From positions 1-15,320 of the forward strand of contig JBLIGQ010000060.1 of the NCBI GenBank assembly GCA_047636995.1: DNA of 15,320 nt, written 5' to 3'. The notes beneath the pieces were generated by a model. It did not search any database and was not told where the DNA came from. It saw only the letters and a program-made list of their open reading frames with translations. Made by a program: the position numbers and the translations under genes. Origin of the DNA: JAQWQB01 sp047636995 (lineage in GTDB: Bacteria > Bacteroidota > Bacteroidia > Flavobacteriales_D > Sanyastnellaceae). Below are positions 1 to 8,499 of this stretch, in pieces (position 1 is the first letter of the stretch; every line of letters begins with the position of its first letter).

Positions 1-281
1 TCTGGTTTACCAAGAGAGGGCTCCCATTTTTCGTCCCATACATTCACCACATTGATGAGCTTTGGATTGGCATCATCGGCTGAATCGCATAGGTTCAGAC
101 GCACATCTGGCATGTTCAGTACTTGTCTATGGAAACGAAGTATGTCTATGTTTCCGTAAATCACGGGAATTACAAATTCATTGATTCTTGCGTCTTCAAA
201 TATTTTTAAAATGGTCTCAATTCCAATACCATTCGGATCACCTATGGTAATTCCAACGCGCAATTGACCTTCTAGACTCAT
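1..281 (-). CDS. pdxA: 4-hydroxythreonine-4-phosphate dehydrogenase, N-terminal part (cut by window edge)
   Basis: The first 93 residues are visible; the gene continues past the left edge. PdxA oxidises 4-phosphohydroxy-L-threonine with NAD(P) in the DXP-dependent route to pyridoxal 5'-phosphate, in the cytoplasm. The family signature is the N-terminal GITIGDPNGIGIE stretch (residues 10-22), matching the ITxGDPxGIG pattern of PdxA. It is followed by a predicted strand-helix pattern with VIYGN (residues 40-44), as in the family fold. The ATG at 281-279 overlaps the TGA of the upstream pepA (278-280) as ATGA, so translational coupling is likely and the gene probably depends on the pepA promoter. 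Active-site histidines and metal ligands lie outside the window and cannot be checked. Confidence 0.9.
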   Translation of the reverse strand, partial: MSLEGQLRVGITIGDPNGIGIETILKIFEDARINEFVIPVIYGNIDILRFHRQVLNMPDVRLNLCDSADDANPKLINVVNVWDEKWEPSLGKP

Positions 282-1714
282 AGTTTATAATGATTTTTAA
301 GGAAAGCGATTAATAATCTGACACCAACGCCCGTTCCGCCAACTGGGCGATACGTTTGAGATGTGTGTAGAAATGCTGGACCAGCAATGTCTATGTGAAC
401 CCAAGGGTAGTCTGTGAAATGCTGTAGGAATTTCCCGGCAGAGATTTGACCGCCTTCGCCTTTCCCAAGGTTAGACAGATCAGCAACGGTACTTTTTAGT
501 TCTGCGCCATATTCGTCCCAAAGTGGAAATTCAACAGTGCGCTCGTACGTTTCTTCGCCACTTTTTTTCACTTCGGCCAGTACTTTTGATGAGGCGGTTC
601 CCATAACGGCACTGGCATATGTGCCAACAGCACGAACTGCGGCTCCCGTCAGTGTGGCTGCATCGAACACCAATTCGGGGTCGTATTTTTTCGCGTAATG
701 CAACGCGTCAGCTAGCAAGAGTCTCCCTTCTGCATCGGTGTTTTTTACCTCAACAGTTGTTCCGTCAAACATAGTGATGACATCACCTGGAACGTACGCA
801 TTCCCGTCAGGACGATTATCTGTAGCCGGAATGAGGCTCACCAAGTGAACAGGAAGCTTCATTGCTGCAGCTGCAGCAACTGTTCCAACCATCGCAGCAG
901 CGCCGCCCATATCGCTCTTCATGAAATCCATGGAGTTTGCGGTCGGCTTTAGGCTCATCCCTCCAGTATCATAAACAACACCTTTACCAACAAGAACAAT
1001 TGGCTTTGCGTTTTTTGCGTTCTTCGGCTTCCACTCCAAAATAGTGAAAGTGGGGGGGTCAATACTGCCCTTATTCACAGAAAGCAGTCCGCCCATTTTA
1101 AGGCTCTCAATTTTTTTCCTATTCAGCACTTCCACTGAAAACCCCAGTTCTTTGCCTTTCTCTGTAATCGCGTTGGCTAGGTCTACTGCGGTCAGATGAG
1201 AAAGGGGTCTGTTGATCAAATCTCTGCTCCAGTTCACACTTGAAACTAAAGCAGTTAAATCATCGAGATCACTTTTCTTTAGATCTGCATCTGCAACGTT
1301 GAGTCTTGAAAGGGAATGCCTTCTTTTGTTTGCATCTGTGTAAAGCTCTAAGAACTGATAATGACCCAGGCCGAAGCCTTCTGCAACCAATAGGGTCGCT
1401 TTAGCACTGCCGGTATGATTAATGAGTGTTGCTGATTTAGTTTTCAATCTCAGCTCATCTTGAAGCATGTGGTAACCGATATTTCGCAACGCTTCCTTTT
1501 GTGCTGAAGAAGAAGATTTTTCTTCGCAAACATAGGCGCGAACAACTTCACCGTTGTCAATAAAACTCACTACTTTCAGTCCGGAATCGAGTCCTGCCTT
1601 GATCGCTTTTTTAGCTTGAGCATCAATCCCTGAAGGAAATTTCTGAGCAGTAATTAGATGAATGTGATTGCTCTTTTGGTCAGGTTTGCTCACCTTTTTT
1701 ATAGTCAGTTGCAT
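278..1714 (-). CDS. pepA: leucyl aminopeptidase, peptidase family M17
   Basis: A cytosolic two-metal aminopeptidase that removes N-terminal residues (often Leu) from peptides, usually as a hexamer. The protein is 478 residues, within the family range. The catalytic domain shows all expected residues: metal ligands K244, D249, D268, D327 and E329, and catalytic K256 and R331, the last in the signature NTDAEGRLLLADAL (325-338). Spacing between these residues agrees with bovine and E. coli enzymes except for one extra residue before D268. The N-terminal ~160 residues form the more variable macro-like domain. No signal peptide is seen. The ATG at 1714-1712 is preceded by an A/T-rich leader without a Shine-Dalgarno. 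It is first in a unit with pdxA (ATGA overlap). Whether it also has the DNA-binding role of E. coli PepA cannot be told from sequence. Confidence 0.93.
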   Translation of the reverse strand: MQLTIKKVSKPDQKSNHIHLITAQKFPSGIDAQAKKAIKAGLDSGLKVVSFIDNGEVVRAYVCEEKSSSSAQKEALRNIGYHMLQDELRLKTKSATLINHTGSAKATLLVAEGFGLGHYQFLELYTDANKRRHSLSRLNVADADLKKSDLDDLTALVSSVNWSRDLINRPLSHLTAVDLANAITEKGKELGFSVEVLNRKKIESLKMGGLLSVNKGSIDPPTFTILEWKPKNAKNAKPIVLVGKGVVYDTGGMSLKPTANSMDFMKSDMGGAAAMVGTVAAAAAMKLPVHLVSLIPATDNRPDGNAYVPGDVITMFDGTTVEVKNTDAEGRLLLADALHYAKKYDPELVFDAATLTGAAVRAVGTYASAVMGTASSKVLAEVKKSGEETYERTVEFPLWDEYGAELKSTVADLSNLGKGEGGQISAGKFLQHFTDYPWVHIDIAGPAFLHTSQTYRPVGGTGVGVRLLIAFLKNHYKL

Positions 1715-1731
1715 GCTTTAAATTTTGTGTT

Positions 1732-1763
1732 GCAAGATACATAGTTAAGGAACACTATGTAAA
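1732..1763 (-). promoter_or_regulatory. possible pepA-pdxA promoter, Bacteroidota type
   Basis: On the minus strand, TATCTTGC (1739-1732) is close to the -7 consensus TAnnTTTG. A TTT (1763-1761) lies 21 bp upstream as a weak -33 element. This would give a leader of roughly 15 nt before the pepA ATG. The -33 match is poor, so this is only a candidate. Confidence 0.28.
1738..1761. repeat. 8-bp perfect inverted repeat, operator-like
   Basis: TACATAGT (1738-1745) and ACTATGTA (1754-1761) are exact reverse complements separated by 8 bp. The dyad sits between the candidate -33 and -7 elements of pepA, where a repressor site would be expected. No regulator is encoded in the window. An 8-bp dyad of this spacing is expected a few times by chance in 15 kb, so only its position makes it notable. 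Confidence 0.35.
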
Positions 1764-1910
1764 TGAAATAGGAGCTACTATGAACCTTTTCTATCCCCAT
1801 TGATTCCGTTTCTGAATACAAATGCGTTAGAGCAATAAACATTGCATGATTTTTGTTGTCATAGGGTTAGGGTATGTAGGCCTGTTCTGTGTACCTTTAT
1901 ATGATAGACT

Positions 1911-4589
1911 ATGCGCTACCTTCTACTTTCCATAGGGCTTTTATTCAGTTCATTATCGCTGTTTGCCACGCACAACAGAGCGGGTGAAATTACTTATACC
2001 CATATTAGTGGATTTACTTACGAGATTCTCATTACTACCTGCACTAAGACTTCGGTAATTGCAGATCGTCAATGGTTGAAAATCGATTGGGGAGATGTTC
2101 CTGCCGGCACGCTTTTAGATAGCCTTGAACGGGAGAGTATTACCCTTCTTCAAGACAATGCCCAACTAAATAAGTACCGTGGAACACATACATACAGCGG
2201 TCCGGGGGTGTTTGTAATGAGTGTCGCAGATCCCAATCGAAATGAGGGCGTAATTAATATTCTCAATTCGGTAAACCAAATATTCTGTATCACTACTACA
2301 TTGATTATTAACCCCCAAGCAGGTCATAATAACTCGGTCCAGTTGCTGAATATCCCCAAAGACAATGCCTGTCTTTTTAAGTTATTTGAGCACAACCCCG
2401 GAGCTTATGACCCTGACGGAGATTTGCTTACCTATTCCATTACAATCCCGGCTGGAGGAGATTACAATGATGACGGAATAGGGTGTGATCCAATTCCTGG
2501 CTACACTGAGCCTGAGCATGACGTGCTTTTTGAAATAGATCCGCTGACGGGCACCCTCACGTGGGACTCGCCGCAAGTAATTGGCGAACACAACATAGCA
2601 ATTTTAATTGAAGAGTGGAGAGAAGTGGCCGGGCAACTCATTAAAGTAGGAGATGTGGTTCGTGATATGCAGGTTCTGGTTAGAGGATGTGACAACAATC
2701 CGCCAGAGATTGTGCAGGTCTTGGACACATGCATTGAAGCCTATACCAATCTTTCATTTCAAATCACCGCCTCTGATCCTGATGGAAATGCAATTGATAT
2801 GAATGCGTTTGGTGGCCCGCTCACAGAGGTGGCCCATCCAGCAAATTTCGTAGATGGGAACAACGGTACAGCCCAGTTTTCATGGACGCCAGAATGTGAA
2901 GAAGTGAGAATGAACCCTTATCAAATGACCTTCCAAGCACTAGATCAGAGCAGTCAGGTTGATTTGACAGATTATATGACAATGAACATCACCGTTGTGG
3001 CCCCTGCCGTTGAAAATCCTACTGCAACCCCTGATGGCAACAGCATCATTCTTTCTTGGGATCCCCACCAATGCCTAGATGTGCTTTCCAATGTGGATGT
3101 GGCTAACGCGCAATACAAGATCTACAGAAGAACGGGTTTCTTCGGCTTCGAGCCAAGCCAATGTGAATTGGGCGTGCCAGAATACACGGGATATTCACTC
3201 ATTGATTCGGTTGAAGGACTTGAAAACACGGCTTATACTGACACTCAGAATATTTTCTATGGAGGTGAGTATTGCTACATGATTGTGATGTGCTTGATGG
3301 ATGGAGCGGTCTCTTATGCCAGCGAAGAATTTTGTGCCGAAATCATCAAGGATGTGCCAGTAATGACTAACGCAGATGTCAATTCAACAGACATAGCCAA
3401 CGGCGAAATCTATATTGCATGGTCTCCTCCAACCGAACTTGATACAGATAATTTCTCAGGTCCTTACCACTATGAATTGCTTCACAGTGAAGGCCTCAGC
3501 GGTGCGTCAAATGTCATTTGGACTTCACCCATGCAAACAGTGGTGGTGAATGAAGACACCACTTTTGTGCACACGGGAATCAATACCGTTGAATTTGGAC
3601 ATGTCTATACTGTTGCCTTTTATTCTGGCGAAGATTTGGTCCAAGTAGCAACCGAAGCGTCCAGTATATTCTTAGAGTTAATACCTGATGACAACGCCAT
3701 TACACTTGTGATGAACATGGGGGTCCCGTGGGTGAATGAAACGTTTGATATCTACAGAAAGGCTCCCGGAGCAACTGACTTTTTGCTGTTGGGTACAAGC
3801 GATGAGGAAATCTTCCAAGACACAGGGCTGACCAACAACCAGGAATATTGCTACTACGTAACGAGCAATGGCGGCTATGATGCTCCAGGAGTGATTAACC
3901 CCATTGTTAATGACAGTCAAGAAACATGTGGCTCACCTGTTGATTTGACACCTCCTTGTGCACCCACTCTGAATGTTGAAGGCGATTGTGATCTAGAAAT
4001 GGCTACACTTTTATGGAGCAACCCAAATGAGGAATGCACAGATGATGTGACGCAATACTTTATCTATTACAGTCCAACAGCTGAAGGTGTCTTGGAATAT
4101 TTGACCACCATTGAAGGTGATGAGAATACCAGTTTTGTTTTCAATGAACTGGGCGTGGAAGGAACAATTGCCGGTTGCTATGCCATTACGGCTTTAGATT
4201 CTCTTCTGCCAGGACTGAACGGGGAATTGAGACGAAATGAAAGTACCTTGAGCAACATTGTTTGCATTGATAATTGTCCGATTTACGAATTACCCAACGT
4301 CTTTACGCCCAACAATGATGGAAGCAATGATCTGTTCATTCCTTTCCCATACCGCTTTGTTGAATCTATAGATTTCCAAATCTTTAATAGATGGGGTGAC
4401 CTTGTTTTCCAAACGCTAGATCCAGGCATCTTTTGGGATGGAATAGATCAAGAAAGTGGAAGCATCTGCTCAAGTGGAACCTATTATTATACCATTCAAG
4501 TGAACACCATTAGGCTTGTTGGTATTGTAGAAGAATCCTATTCAGGATCAATTACACTTTTAGACGGTAAGAACCCAGTTCGAGAATAA
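1911..4589 (+). CDS. large secreted or surface protein with type-B T9SS (gliding-motility-associated) C-terminal domain
   Basis: An 892-residue multidomain extracellular protein, probably an adhesin-like surface component; no enzymatic motif is visible. Residues 1-19 are a Sec signal peptide (Arg2, leucine-rich core, cleavage likely after LFA). Next comes a THNRAGEITY segment typical of the start of such Bacteroidota proteins. Two cadherin-like DPDG sites (about 167-170 and 289-292) sit in beta-rich domains. From about 365 to 790 there are roughly four fibronectin type III-like modules with recurrent YKIYRR/FDIYRK strands and several cysteines. The C-terminus (797-885) is the CHU_C domain: VFTPNNDG, then IFNRWGDLVF, FWDG and SGTYYYTI. 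This directs export by the type IX system, and known type-B cargo depends on SprF-like partners. ribE starts one base after its stop, so the two are probably cotranscribed. The ligand or role is unknown. Confidence 0.88.
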   Translation: MRYLLLSIGLLFSSLSLFATHNRAGEITYTHISGFTYEILITTCTKTSVIADRQWLKIDWGDVPAGTLLDSLERESITLLQDNAQLNKYRGTHTYSGPGVFVMSVADPNRNEGVINILNSVNQIFCITTTLIINPQAGHNNSVQLLNIPKDNACLFKLFEHNPGAYDPDGDLLTYSITIPAGGDYNDDGIGCDPIPGYTEPEHDVLFEIDPLTGTLTWDSPQVIGEHNIAILIEEWREVAGQLIKVGDVVRDMQVLVRGCDNNPPEIVQVLDTCIEAYTNLSFQITASDPDGNAIDMNAFGGPLTEVAHPANFVDGNNGTAQFSWTPECEEVRMNPYQMTFQALDQSSQVDLTDYMTMNITVVAPAVENPTATPDGNSIILSWDPHQCLDVLSNVDVANAQYKIYRRTGFFGFEPSQCELGVPEYTGYSLIDSVEGLENTAYTDTQNIFYGGEYCYMIVMCLMDGAVSYASEEFCAEIIKDVPVMTNADVNSTDIANGEIYIAWSPPTELDTDNFSGPYHYELLHSEGLSGASNVIWTSPMQTVVVNEDTTFVHTGINTVEFGHVYTVAFYSGEDLVQVATEASSIFLELIPDDNAITLVMNMGVPWVNETFDIYRKAPGATDFLLLGTSDEEIFQDTGLTNNQEYCYYVTSNGGYDAPGVINPIVNDSQETCGSPVDLTPPCAPTLNVEGDCDLEMATLLWSNPNEECTDDVTQYFIYYSPTAEGVLEYLTTIEGDENTSFVFNELGVEGTIAGCYAITALDSLLPGLNGELRRNESTLSNIVCIDNCPIYELPNVFTPNNDGSNDLFIPFPYRFVESIDFQIFNRWGDLVFQTLDPGIFWDGIDQESGSICSSGTYYYTIQVNTIRLVGIVEESYSGSITLLDGKNPVRE

Positions 4590-4590
4590 C

Positions 4591-5205
4591 ATGTTTACAG
4601 GAATTATAGAGGCAATTGGTGAAATCACCAAGTTGGAAAAAGAAGGAAGCAACCTCCACTTAACAGTGCGTTCACCTTTTACGAACGAATTGAAAATTGA
4701 CCAAAGTGTGGCCCACAATGGCACCTGTCTCACGGTGGTAAAAATCAATGAAGATGAATACATCGTTACAGCTATTGACGAAACGCTGATGCGAACAAAC
4801 ATCGGTCAACTTGAGGTAGGACACATTGTGAACCTAGAACGTTGTATGAAAATGGGTGGTAGATTAGACGGACATATTGTCCAAGGCCATGTAGATACAG
4901 TAGGTACCGTTGTGGGAGTGACTGAACTGGATGGCAGTTGGGAGCTTTCTTTCAAGCATCCAAGAGGTGAAGATGGCTCTGGATACGTTACGGTAGAAAA
5001 GGGCTCAATTACCATCAATGGAATTAGCTTAACGGTTGTAGACAGCACCCATGATAGCTTTTCTGTGGCACTCATTCCTTACACTTGGGAGCATACAAAC
5101 ATGCACACACTAAAGCCCGGAACACAGGTCAATTTGGAGTTCGATATCATTGGGAAGTACGTGGCTAGAATGATGACGGCTAATCAAACACCTTCGGCTT
5201 CTTAA
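4591..5205 (+). CDS. ribE: riboflavin synthase, alpha chain
   Basis: Catalyses dismutation of two 6,7-dimethyl-8-ribityllumazine molecules into riboflavin and 5-amino-6-ribitylamino-uracil, the last step of riboflavin synthesis, as a cytosolic homotrimer. The 204-residue length fits the family (about 200-215). The diagnostic N-terminus MFTGIIE is present. The protein has two lumazine-binding barrels: repeat one (about 1-92) contains SVAHNGTCLTVV (39-50), repeat two (about 97-195) contains GSITINGISLTVV (138-150), and RLDGHIVQGHVD (91-102) lies at the junction. The C-terminal IGKYV trimerisation-region motif (187-191) is followed by a short unconserved tail. Its ATG lies one base after the stop of the secreted protein gene, so it likely relies on upstream transcription. 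The last 26 bp overlap the convergent lptB. No FMN riboswitch is seen upstream. Confidence 0.95.
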   Translation: MFTGIIEAIGEITKLEKEGSNLHLTVRSPFTNELKIDQSVAHNGTCLTVVKINEDEYIVTAIDETLMRTNIGQLEVGHIVNLERCMKMGGRLDGHIVQGHVDTVGTVVGVTELDGSWELSFKHPRGEDGSGYVTVEKGSITINGISLTVVDSTHDSFSVALIPYTWEHTNMHTLKPGTQVNLEFDIIGKYVARMMTANQTPSAS

Positions 5206-5920
5206 GCTCGAAGTTCTCACCTAAGTATACCTTTCGTACCTGTTCATCAGCGGCTAACTCTTCAGCTGTGCCCGCTTTTAAAATGTTCCCCTCAAAAAGC
5301 AAATACGCACGATCAGTAATAGACAGGGTTTCTTGAACGTTGTGATCTGTAATGAGAATACCAATGTTTTTTCGCTTTAACTGCGCAACTATACGTTGAA
5401 TATCTTCTACAGCAATGGGGTCAACTCCTGCAAAGGGCTCGTCAAGTAGAATGAAGCTCGGGTTGGTAGCTAGCGCTCGCGCAATCTCAGTTCTTCTTCG
5501 CTCCCCTCCTGAAAGAAAGTCACCTTTGCTAGCACGAACATGCTGCAAACCAAATTCGTTCAAGAGTTCTTCTAGACGGGCTTTGCGCTCTTGTTTGTTC
5601 AGTTCAGTCATTTCCAGAATAGCCGTAATGTTGTCTTCAACGCTGAGCTTTCTGAAGACAGAGGCTTCCTGGGGGAGATAGCCTACGCCAAGCTTAGCGC
5701 GCTTGAACATGGGCTCTTCAGTAATGTCTCGATCATCTAGAAAAACACTTCCTTCGTTGGGACGAATGAAGCCTACAATCATGTAAAAACTTGTTGTTTT
5801 TCCGGCGCCATTCGGCCCCAAAAGGCCTACGATTTCTCCCTGCTCCACTTCAATGGATACATCTTTCACAACCAAGCGCTGGCCGTAACGTTTCTGGATA
5901 TGTTCTGCTCTAAGTTTCAT
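5180..5920 (-). CDS. lptB: LPS export ABC transporter ATP-binding protein
   Basis: The cytoplasmic ATPase of the LptB2FGC transporter, which extracts LPS from the inner membrane and drives it across the periplasmic bridge to the outer membrane. The 246-residue protein is slightly longer than E. coli LptB. All ABC motifs are intact: Walker A GPNGAGKT (35-42), Q-loop Gln84 in YLPQEASVF, signature LSGGE (136-140) followed by RRR, Walker B FILLDEP (156-162), D-loop AGVDP (164-168) and switch His193 in ITDHNV. YLPQEASVFR and the RRRTEIARAL stretch are characteristic of LptB rather than other ABC ATPases. The extra C-terminal residues (about 239-246, KKPKVFD end) lie across the 3' end of ribE. Its ATG directly follows the stop of the DUF5686 gene with no gap, so translational coupling is likely. 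Partners lptF/lptG/lptC are not in the window. Confidence 0.95.
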   Translation of the reverse strand: MKLRAEHIQKRYGQRLVVKDVSIEVEQGEIVGLLGPNGAGKTTSFYMIVGFIRPNEGSVFLDDRDITEEPMFKRAKLGVGYLPQEASVFRKLSVEDNITAILEMTELNKQERKARLEELLNEFGLQHVRASKGDFLSGGERRRTEIARALATNPSFILLDEPFAGVDPIAVEDIQRIVAQLKRKNIGILITDHNVQETLSITDRAYLLFEGNILKAGTAEELAADEQVRKVYLGENFELKKPKVFD

Positions 5921-8389
5921 TTAGAAATCAAACTGGAATTTTGCTCGAATACCGAATTTTACAATGTCTGGATTGTTTAGGTATGATAACCTCCACAATC
6001 CATCAATGCGCAAGATTTTAAATATATTCTCAACCCCTATCGCTGCCTCAATGTAAGGTTTTGTTAGTGTATTTGTTTCTGGCGGAAGAATCAACTCAGC
6101 ATAATTGCCGGCGTTAAAATTACCAATGACTCCTTTAGCACTCACTACTTCACGCCATTTTAGCTTTCGCATTAAAGGGATCTTATTTAGAAAGATACCA
6201 TCAGCGTGGTATGTGACAGACGCGCTGACCCATTCATCACTCACAAACTCGAAGAAGTTCATGGTGTTGAAGGCTGTTTCATCGTAAAAGAAGGTTTCAT
6301 TTCCTTGGTGCAATTGGAGTAGTGGGAAAGGAAGGTTTCCCCAAATCTTTCCTGCTTCAATCCATACACGGGCATATCCAAAGGGACCAAATCGAATTTT
6401 GTCTTTGATCTTAAATACGGCTTTCTGGTATTCGTAGTCACCCCCCAAAAAGTCTTTGATTCCCACTGAATAAGCCAACTCCAGGGTTGGGTATTTTGTT
6501 CCTAAACTAACCCTGTCAAACTCACCTGATAAATACTTTTCTTTGAAAGCAAATCGGGTGTAAAGCGTCACCTCAGAGGTCGTCAGATTGTTTACTGGCT
6601 CCAGGGTTCTGAAGTCATCAAAACGCTCATATCGAAGGGCTCCCAGAGGGGCGAGCGTTCTGTGCGTAAAAATTAATTTGCTACTCAATCCATAGAACCA
6701 CTCACGTTCGAGATAGGTTTTTCCCTCAATAACATCAGTTAATTTATTGGCCGGATTGCGCCTAAAAATGCTTGAGAGGACATTGTCTTGCTGGAAAGCA
6801 CCTGGGGCTTGTCCCAGTTGTTCAACATCCCGTTTGCCGCTTGCGCCGAACACCATTCGGGGGCTTTTACTGATCATGTAAGTGAGGCCACCGCCAAATT
6901 TGAAGCGCTCGTCACGCAAGCCGTATGCAGTGTATCCTTCTAAAAGTACACGCTTAGAGAATTGGTTACTAGTTCTTCCGCCAATGCGAAAACGATGTCC
7001 TTCAACAGGATTAAAACTATAAAGCGTGAAATACGGTCCGTATTCAAAGTTTCCGCGCACGTAATACCCACTGACGAAGAGTGTGATGAGGTCAGCAACA
7101 GTCCTAAATTGAGGAATGTTTTTAATGGAGTCTACCATGTTGTAGACTGATTTCTCATTCTCTGATAGTTCAATGTGCCTGCTTTCGTTCCAGAAGTCAT
7201 TATCCTTTTCGTTCGCATCATCTGCAACTACAACGTCTGTGATGCCATGAAAAAAGTCATTATCCCTCGGCTTGTCTATGATGAAATCAGTGTAAGTAGT
7301 GGTCTTTCGTCCGTAAAACCCCATCGCTTTCTGAGACAGATTAAAGTCTACAAGGAGCTCATCACGGGTAATCATCCAAACTTCATCATCTACTTCATCG
7401 TATTCTTGCCTAACCTTTAATTCCTGAATGAAATTGATGTTGGCGTCATCTGCAATTGAAGCTTCAACTTCACGAATGGCATAGGTGGTGTCATTCACCC
7501 AAAATTCACCAGTGAAGGTGAGTTCTTGTTTTCGTTTCGGTAAAAACTTAATCTGGTAGCACCATTTGTTTCCTATTAAGGCGCTGTCCATGAGGTAGTA
7601 GCGGTAAAACCCAAAGCCTAAGTTGCTGATTGGGCTCACGAAGTTCTTGCCGAAAACAATAATATTATTATCGTAAATATTTACGTGCTGATACATATCG
7701 CCTAGAAACTGCGAAACACTTTGATTTTCAATTCCTGAGACCTTTGTAGCATGTATAATCTCCTTCTCTGTTTTCGGGTTTTTCCGATAATAAAAATTGG
7801 AGATATTCTCTGTCATGAAAATCGGTAGATAAGCTTTCTCTTGAGTGCTATCTATGTTGTCAAAAACGAAATCAAAGGGTTTCCAAATCTTTCTGTTCTT
7901 GAACTCATCTGTGAGGTTGTTCAGATCAAACTCAACCTTGTTGTACAATTCGTACTCGTAGGCTTCCAGTTTCTCCCTGTTATTAATCTCTTTGTTGCGC
8001 AGAATCCCGCGTACAATTGGGTGGGCCGGATTTTCTTCTTCTGTAGGGCGAACTTCAGCAACTTCCAGTTGAATGCTGCTCACGTTAAGGGCGAAATTGA
8101 TGGCCTGCGATTGATCCTGTTTTACCTTCTTTGTCATCGGTTCGAAACCGATAAAACTCACTTTTAAACTATCGCTAGCGTAGTAAGTTTCTATTGAGTA
8201 GTTTCCATTGATATCAGTGTTTGTTCCGCTTTTTGTGCCCACAAAAACCACGTTCACGAAAGGCAGTGACTCGCCTGTTTCGGCATTAGTCACTTTTCCT
8301 GATACCGCCGTTTTCTGGGCTGCAGCAGCCAGTCCCGCAAAAAACATGAGCAGGAATAAAAGGGTGCGGTATGGAGTTAGGTTGTTCAT
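5921..8389 (-). CDS. DUF5686 family outer-membrane protein with carboxypeptidase-regulatory-like domain
   Basis: Predicted outer-membrane beta-barrel of 822 residues; the family's function is not established. A signal peptide covers about 1-24 (hydrophobic LLFLLMFFAGLAAAA, cleavage near AAAQ). Residues about 28-110 form a CarboxypepD_reg-like (beta-sandwich) domain with VSGKVTNAETGESLPFVNV, NTDINGNYS and LKVSFIGFE. This domain often precedes barrels in Bacteroidota. The rest matches the DUF5686 pattern: a mixed region to about 430, then alternating beta-strands rich in aromatic residues and glycine, ending in FQFDF with a terminal Phe, as in outer-membrane barrels recognised by BamA. No TonB box or plug domain is seen, so I do not call it a TonB-dependent receptor. 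Its TAA is immediately followed by the ATG of lptB, suggesting a two-gene unit linked to envelope or LPS biogenesis. The link is inference from position only. Confidence 0.85.
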   Translation of the reverse strand: MNNLTPYRTLLFLLMFFAGLAAAAQKTAVSGKVTNAETGESLPFVNVVFVGTKSGTNTDINGNYSIETYYASDSLKVSFIGFEPMTKKVKQDQSQAINFALNVSSIQLEVAEVRPTEEENPAHPIVRGILRNKEINNREKLEAYEYELYNKVEFDLNNLTDEFKNRKIWKPFDFVFDNIDSTQEKAYLPIFMTENISNFYYRKNPKTEKEIIHATKVSGIENQSVSQFLGDMYQHVNIYDNNIIVFGKNFVSPISNLGFGFYRYYLMDSALIGNKWCYQIKFLPKRKQELTFTGEFWVNDTTYAIREVEASIADDANINFIQELKVRQEYDEVDDEVWMITRDELLVDFNLSQKAMGFYGRKTTTYTDFIIDKPRDNDFFHGITDVVVADDANEKDNDFWNESRHIELSENEKSVYNMVDSIKNIPQFRTVADLITLFVSGYYVRGNFEYGPYFTLYSFNPVEGHRFRIGGRTSNQFSKRVLLEGYTAYGLRDERFKFGGGLTYMISKSPRMVFGASGKRDVEQLGQAPGAFQQDNVLSSIFRRNPANKLTDVIEGKTYLEREWFYGLSSKLIFTHRTLAPLGALRYERFDDFRTLEPVNNLTTSEVTLYTRFAFKEKYLSGEFDRVSLGTKYPTLELAYSVGIKDFLGGDYEYQKAVFKIKDKIRFGPFGYARVWIEAGKIWGNLPFPLLQLHQGNETFFYDETAFNTMNFFEFVSDEWVSASVTYHADGIFLNKIPLMRKLKWREVVSAKGVIGNFNAGNYAELILPPETNTLTKPYIEAAIGVENIFKILRIDGLWRLSYLNNPDIVKFGIRAKFQFDF

Positions 8390-8499
8390 TTTAATTAGGC
8401 AGTCTCCATTCTTATCAGAAAAGGGACCCTATACGAATGTACGAAGATCCGCCCCATAGGTTCCCGTGGAGCATAACGGATTTGTTCACGATAGAGTGT

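Noticed and set aside
1049..1056. Run of seven G in pepA, a possible phase-variation tract
   Set aside because: The frame is intact, the run encodes Asp-Pro-Pro in a normal context, and a housekeeping peptidase is an unlikely phase-variable gene. G/C runs of six also occur in recQ and the DUF5686 gene.
1892..1899. TACCTTTA as the promoter -7 element of the T9SS cargo gene
   Set aside because: It ends only 11 bp before the ATG and has no TTG at a suitable distance upstream, so I do not list it as a feature.
4500..4590. FMN riboswitch ahead of ribE
   Set aside because: The bases before ribE encode the conserved C-terminal domain of the secreted protein, and no conserved RFN-element segments are recognisable.
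7841..8167. 108-codon plus-strand open frame inside the DUF5686 gene
   Set aside because: It is fully antisense to a conserved gene; the hydrophobic look comes from the reverse complement of charged codons.
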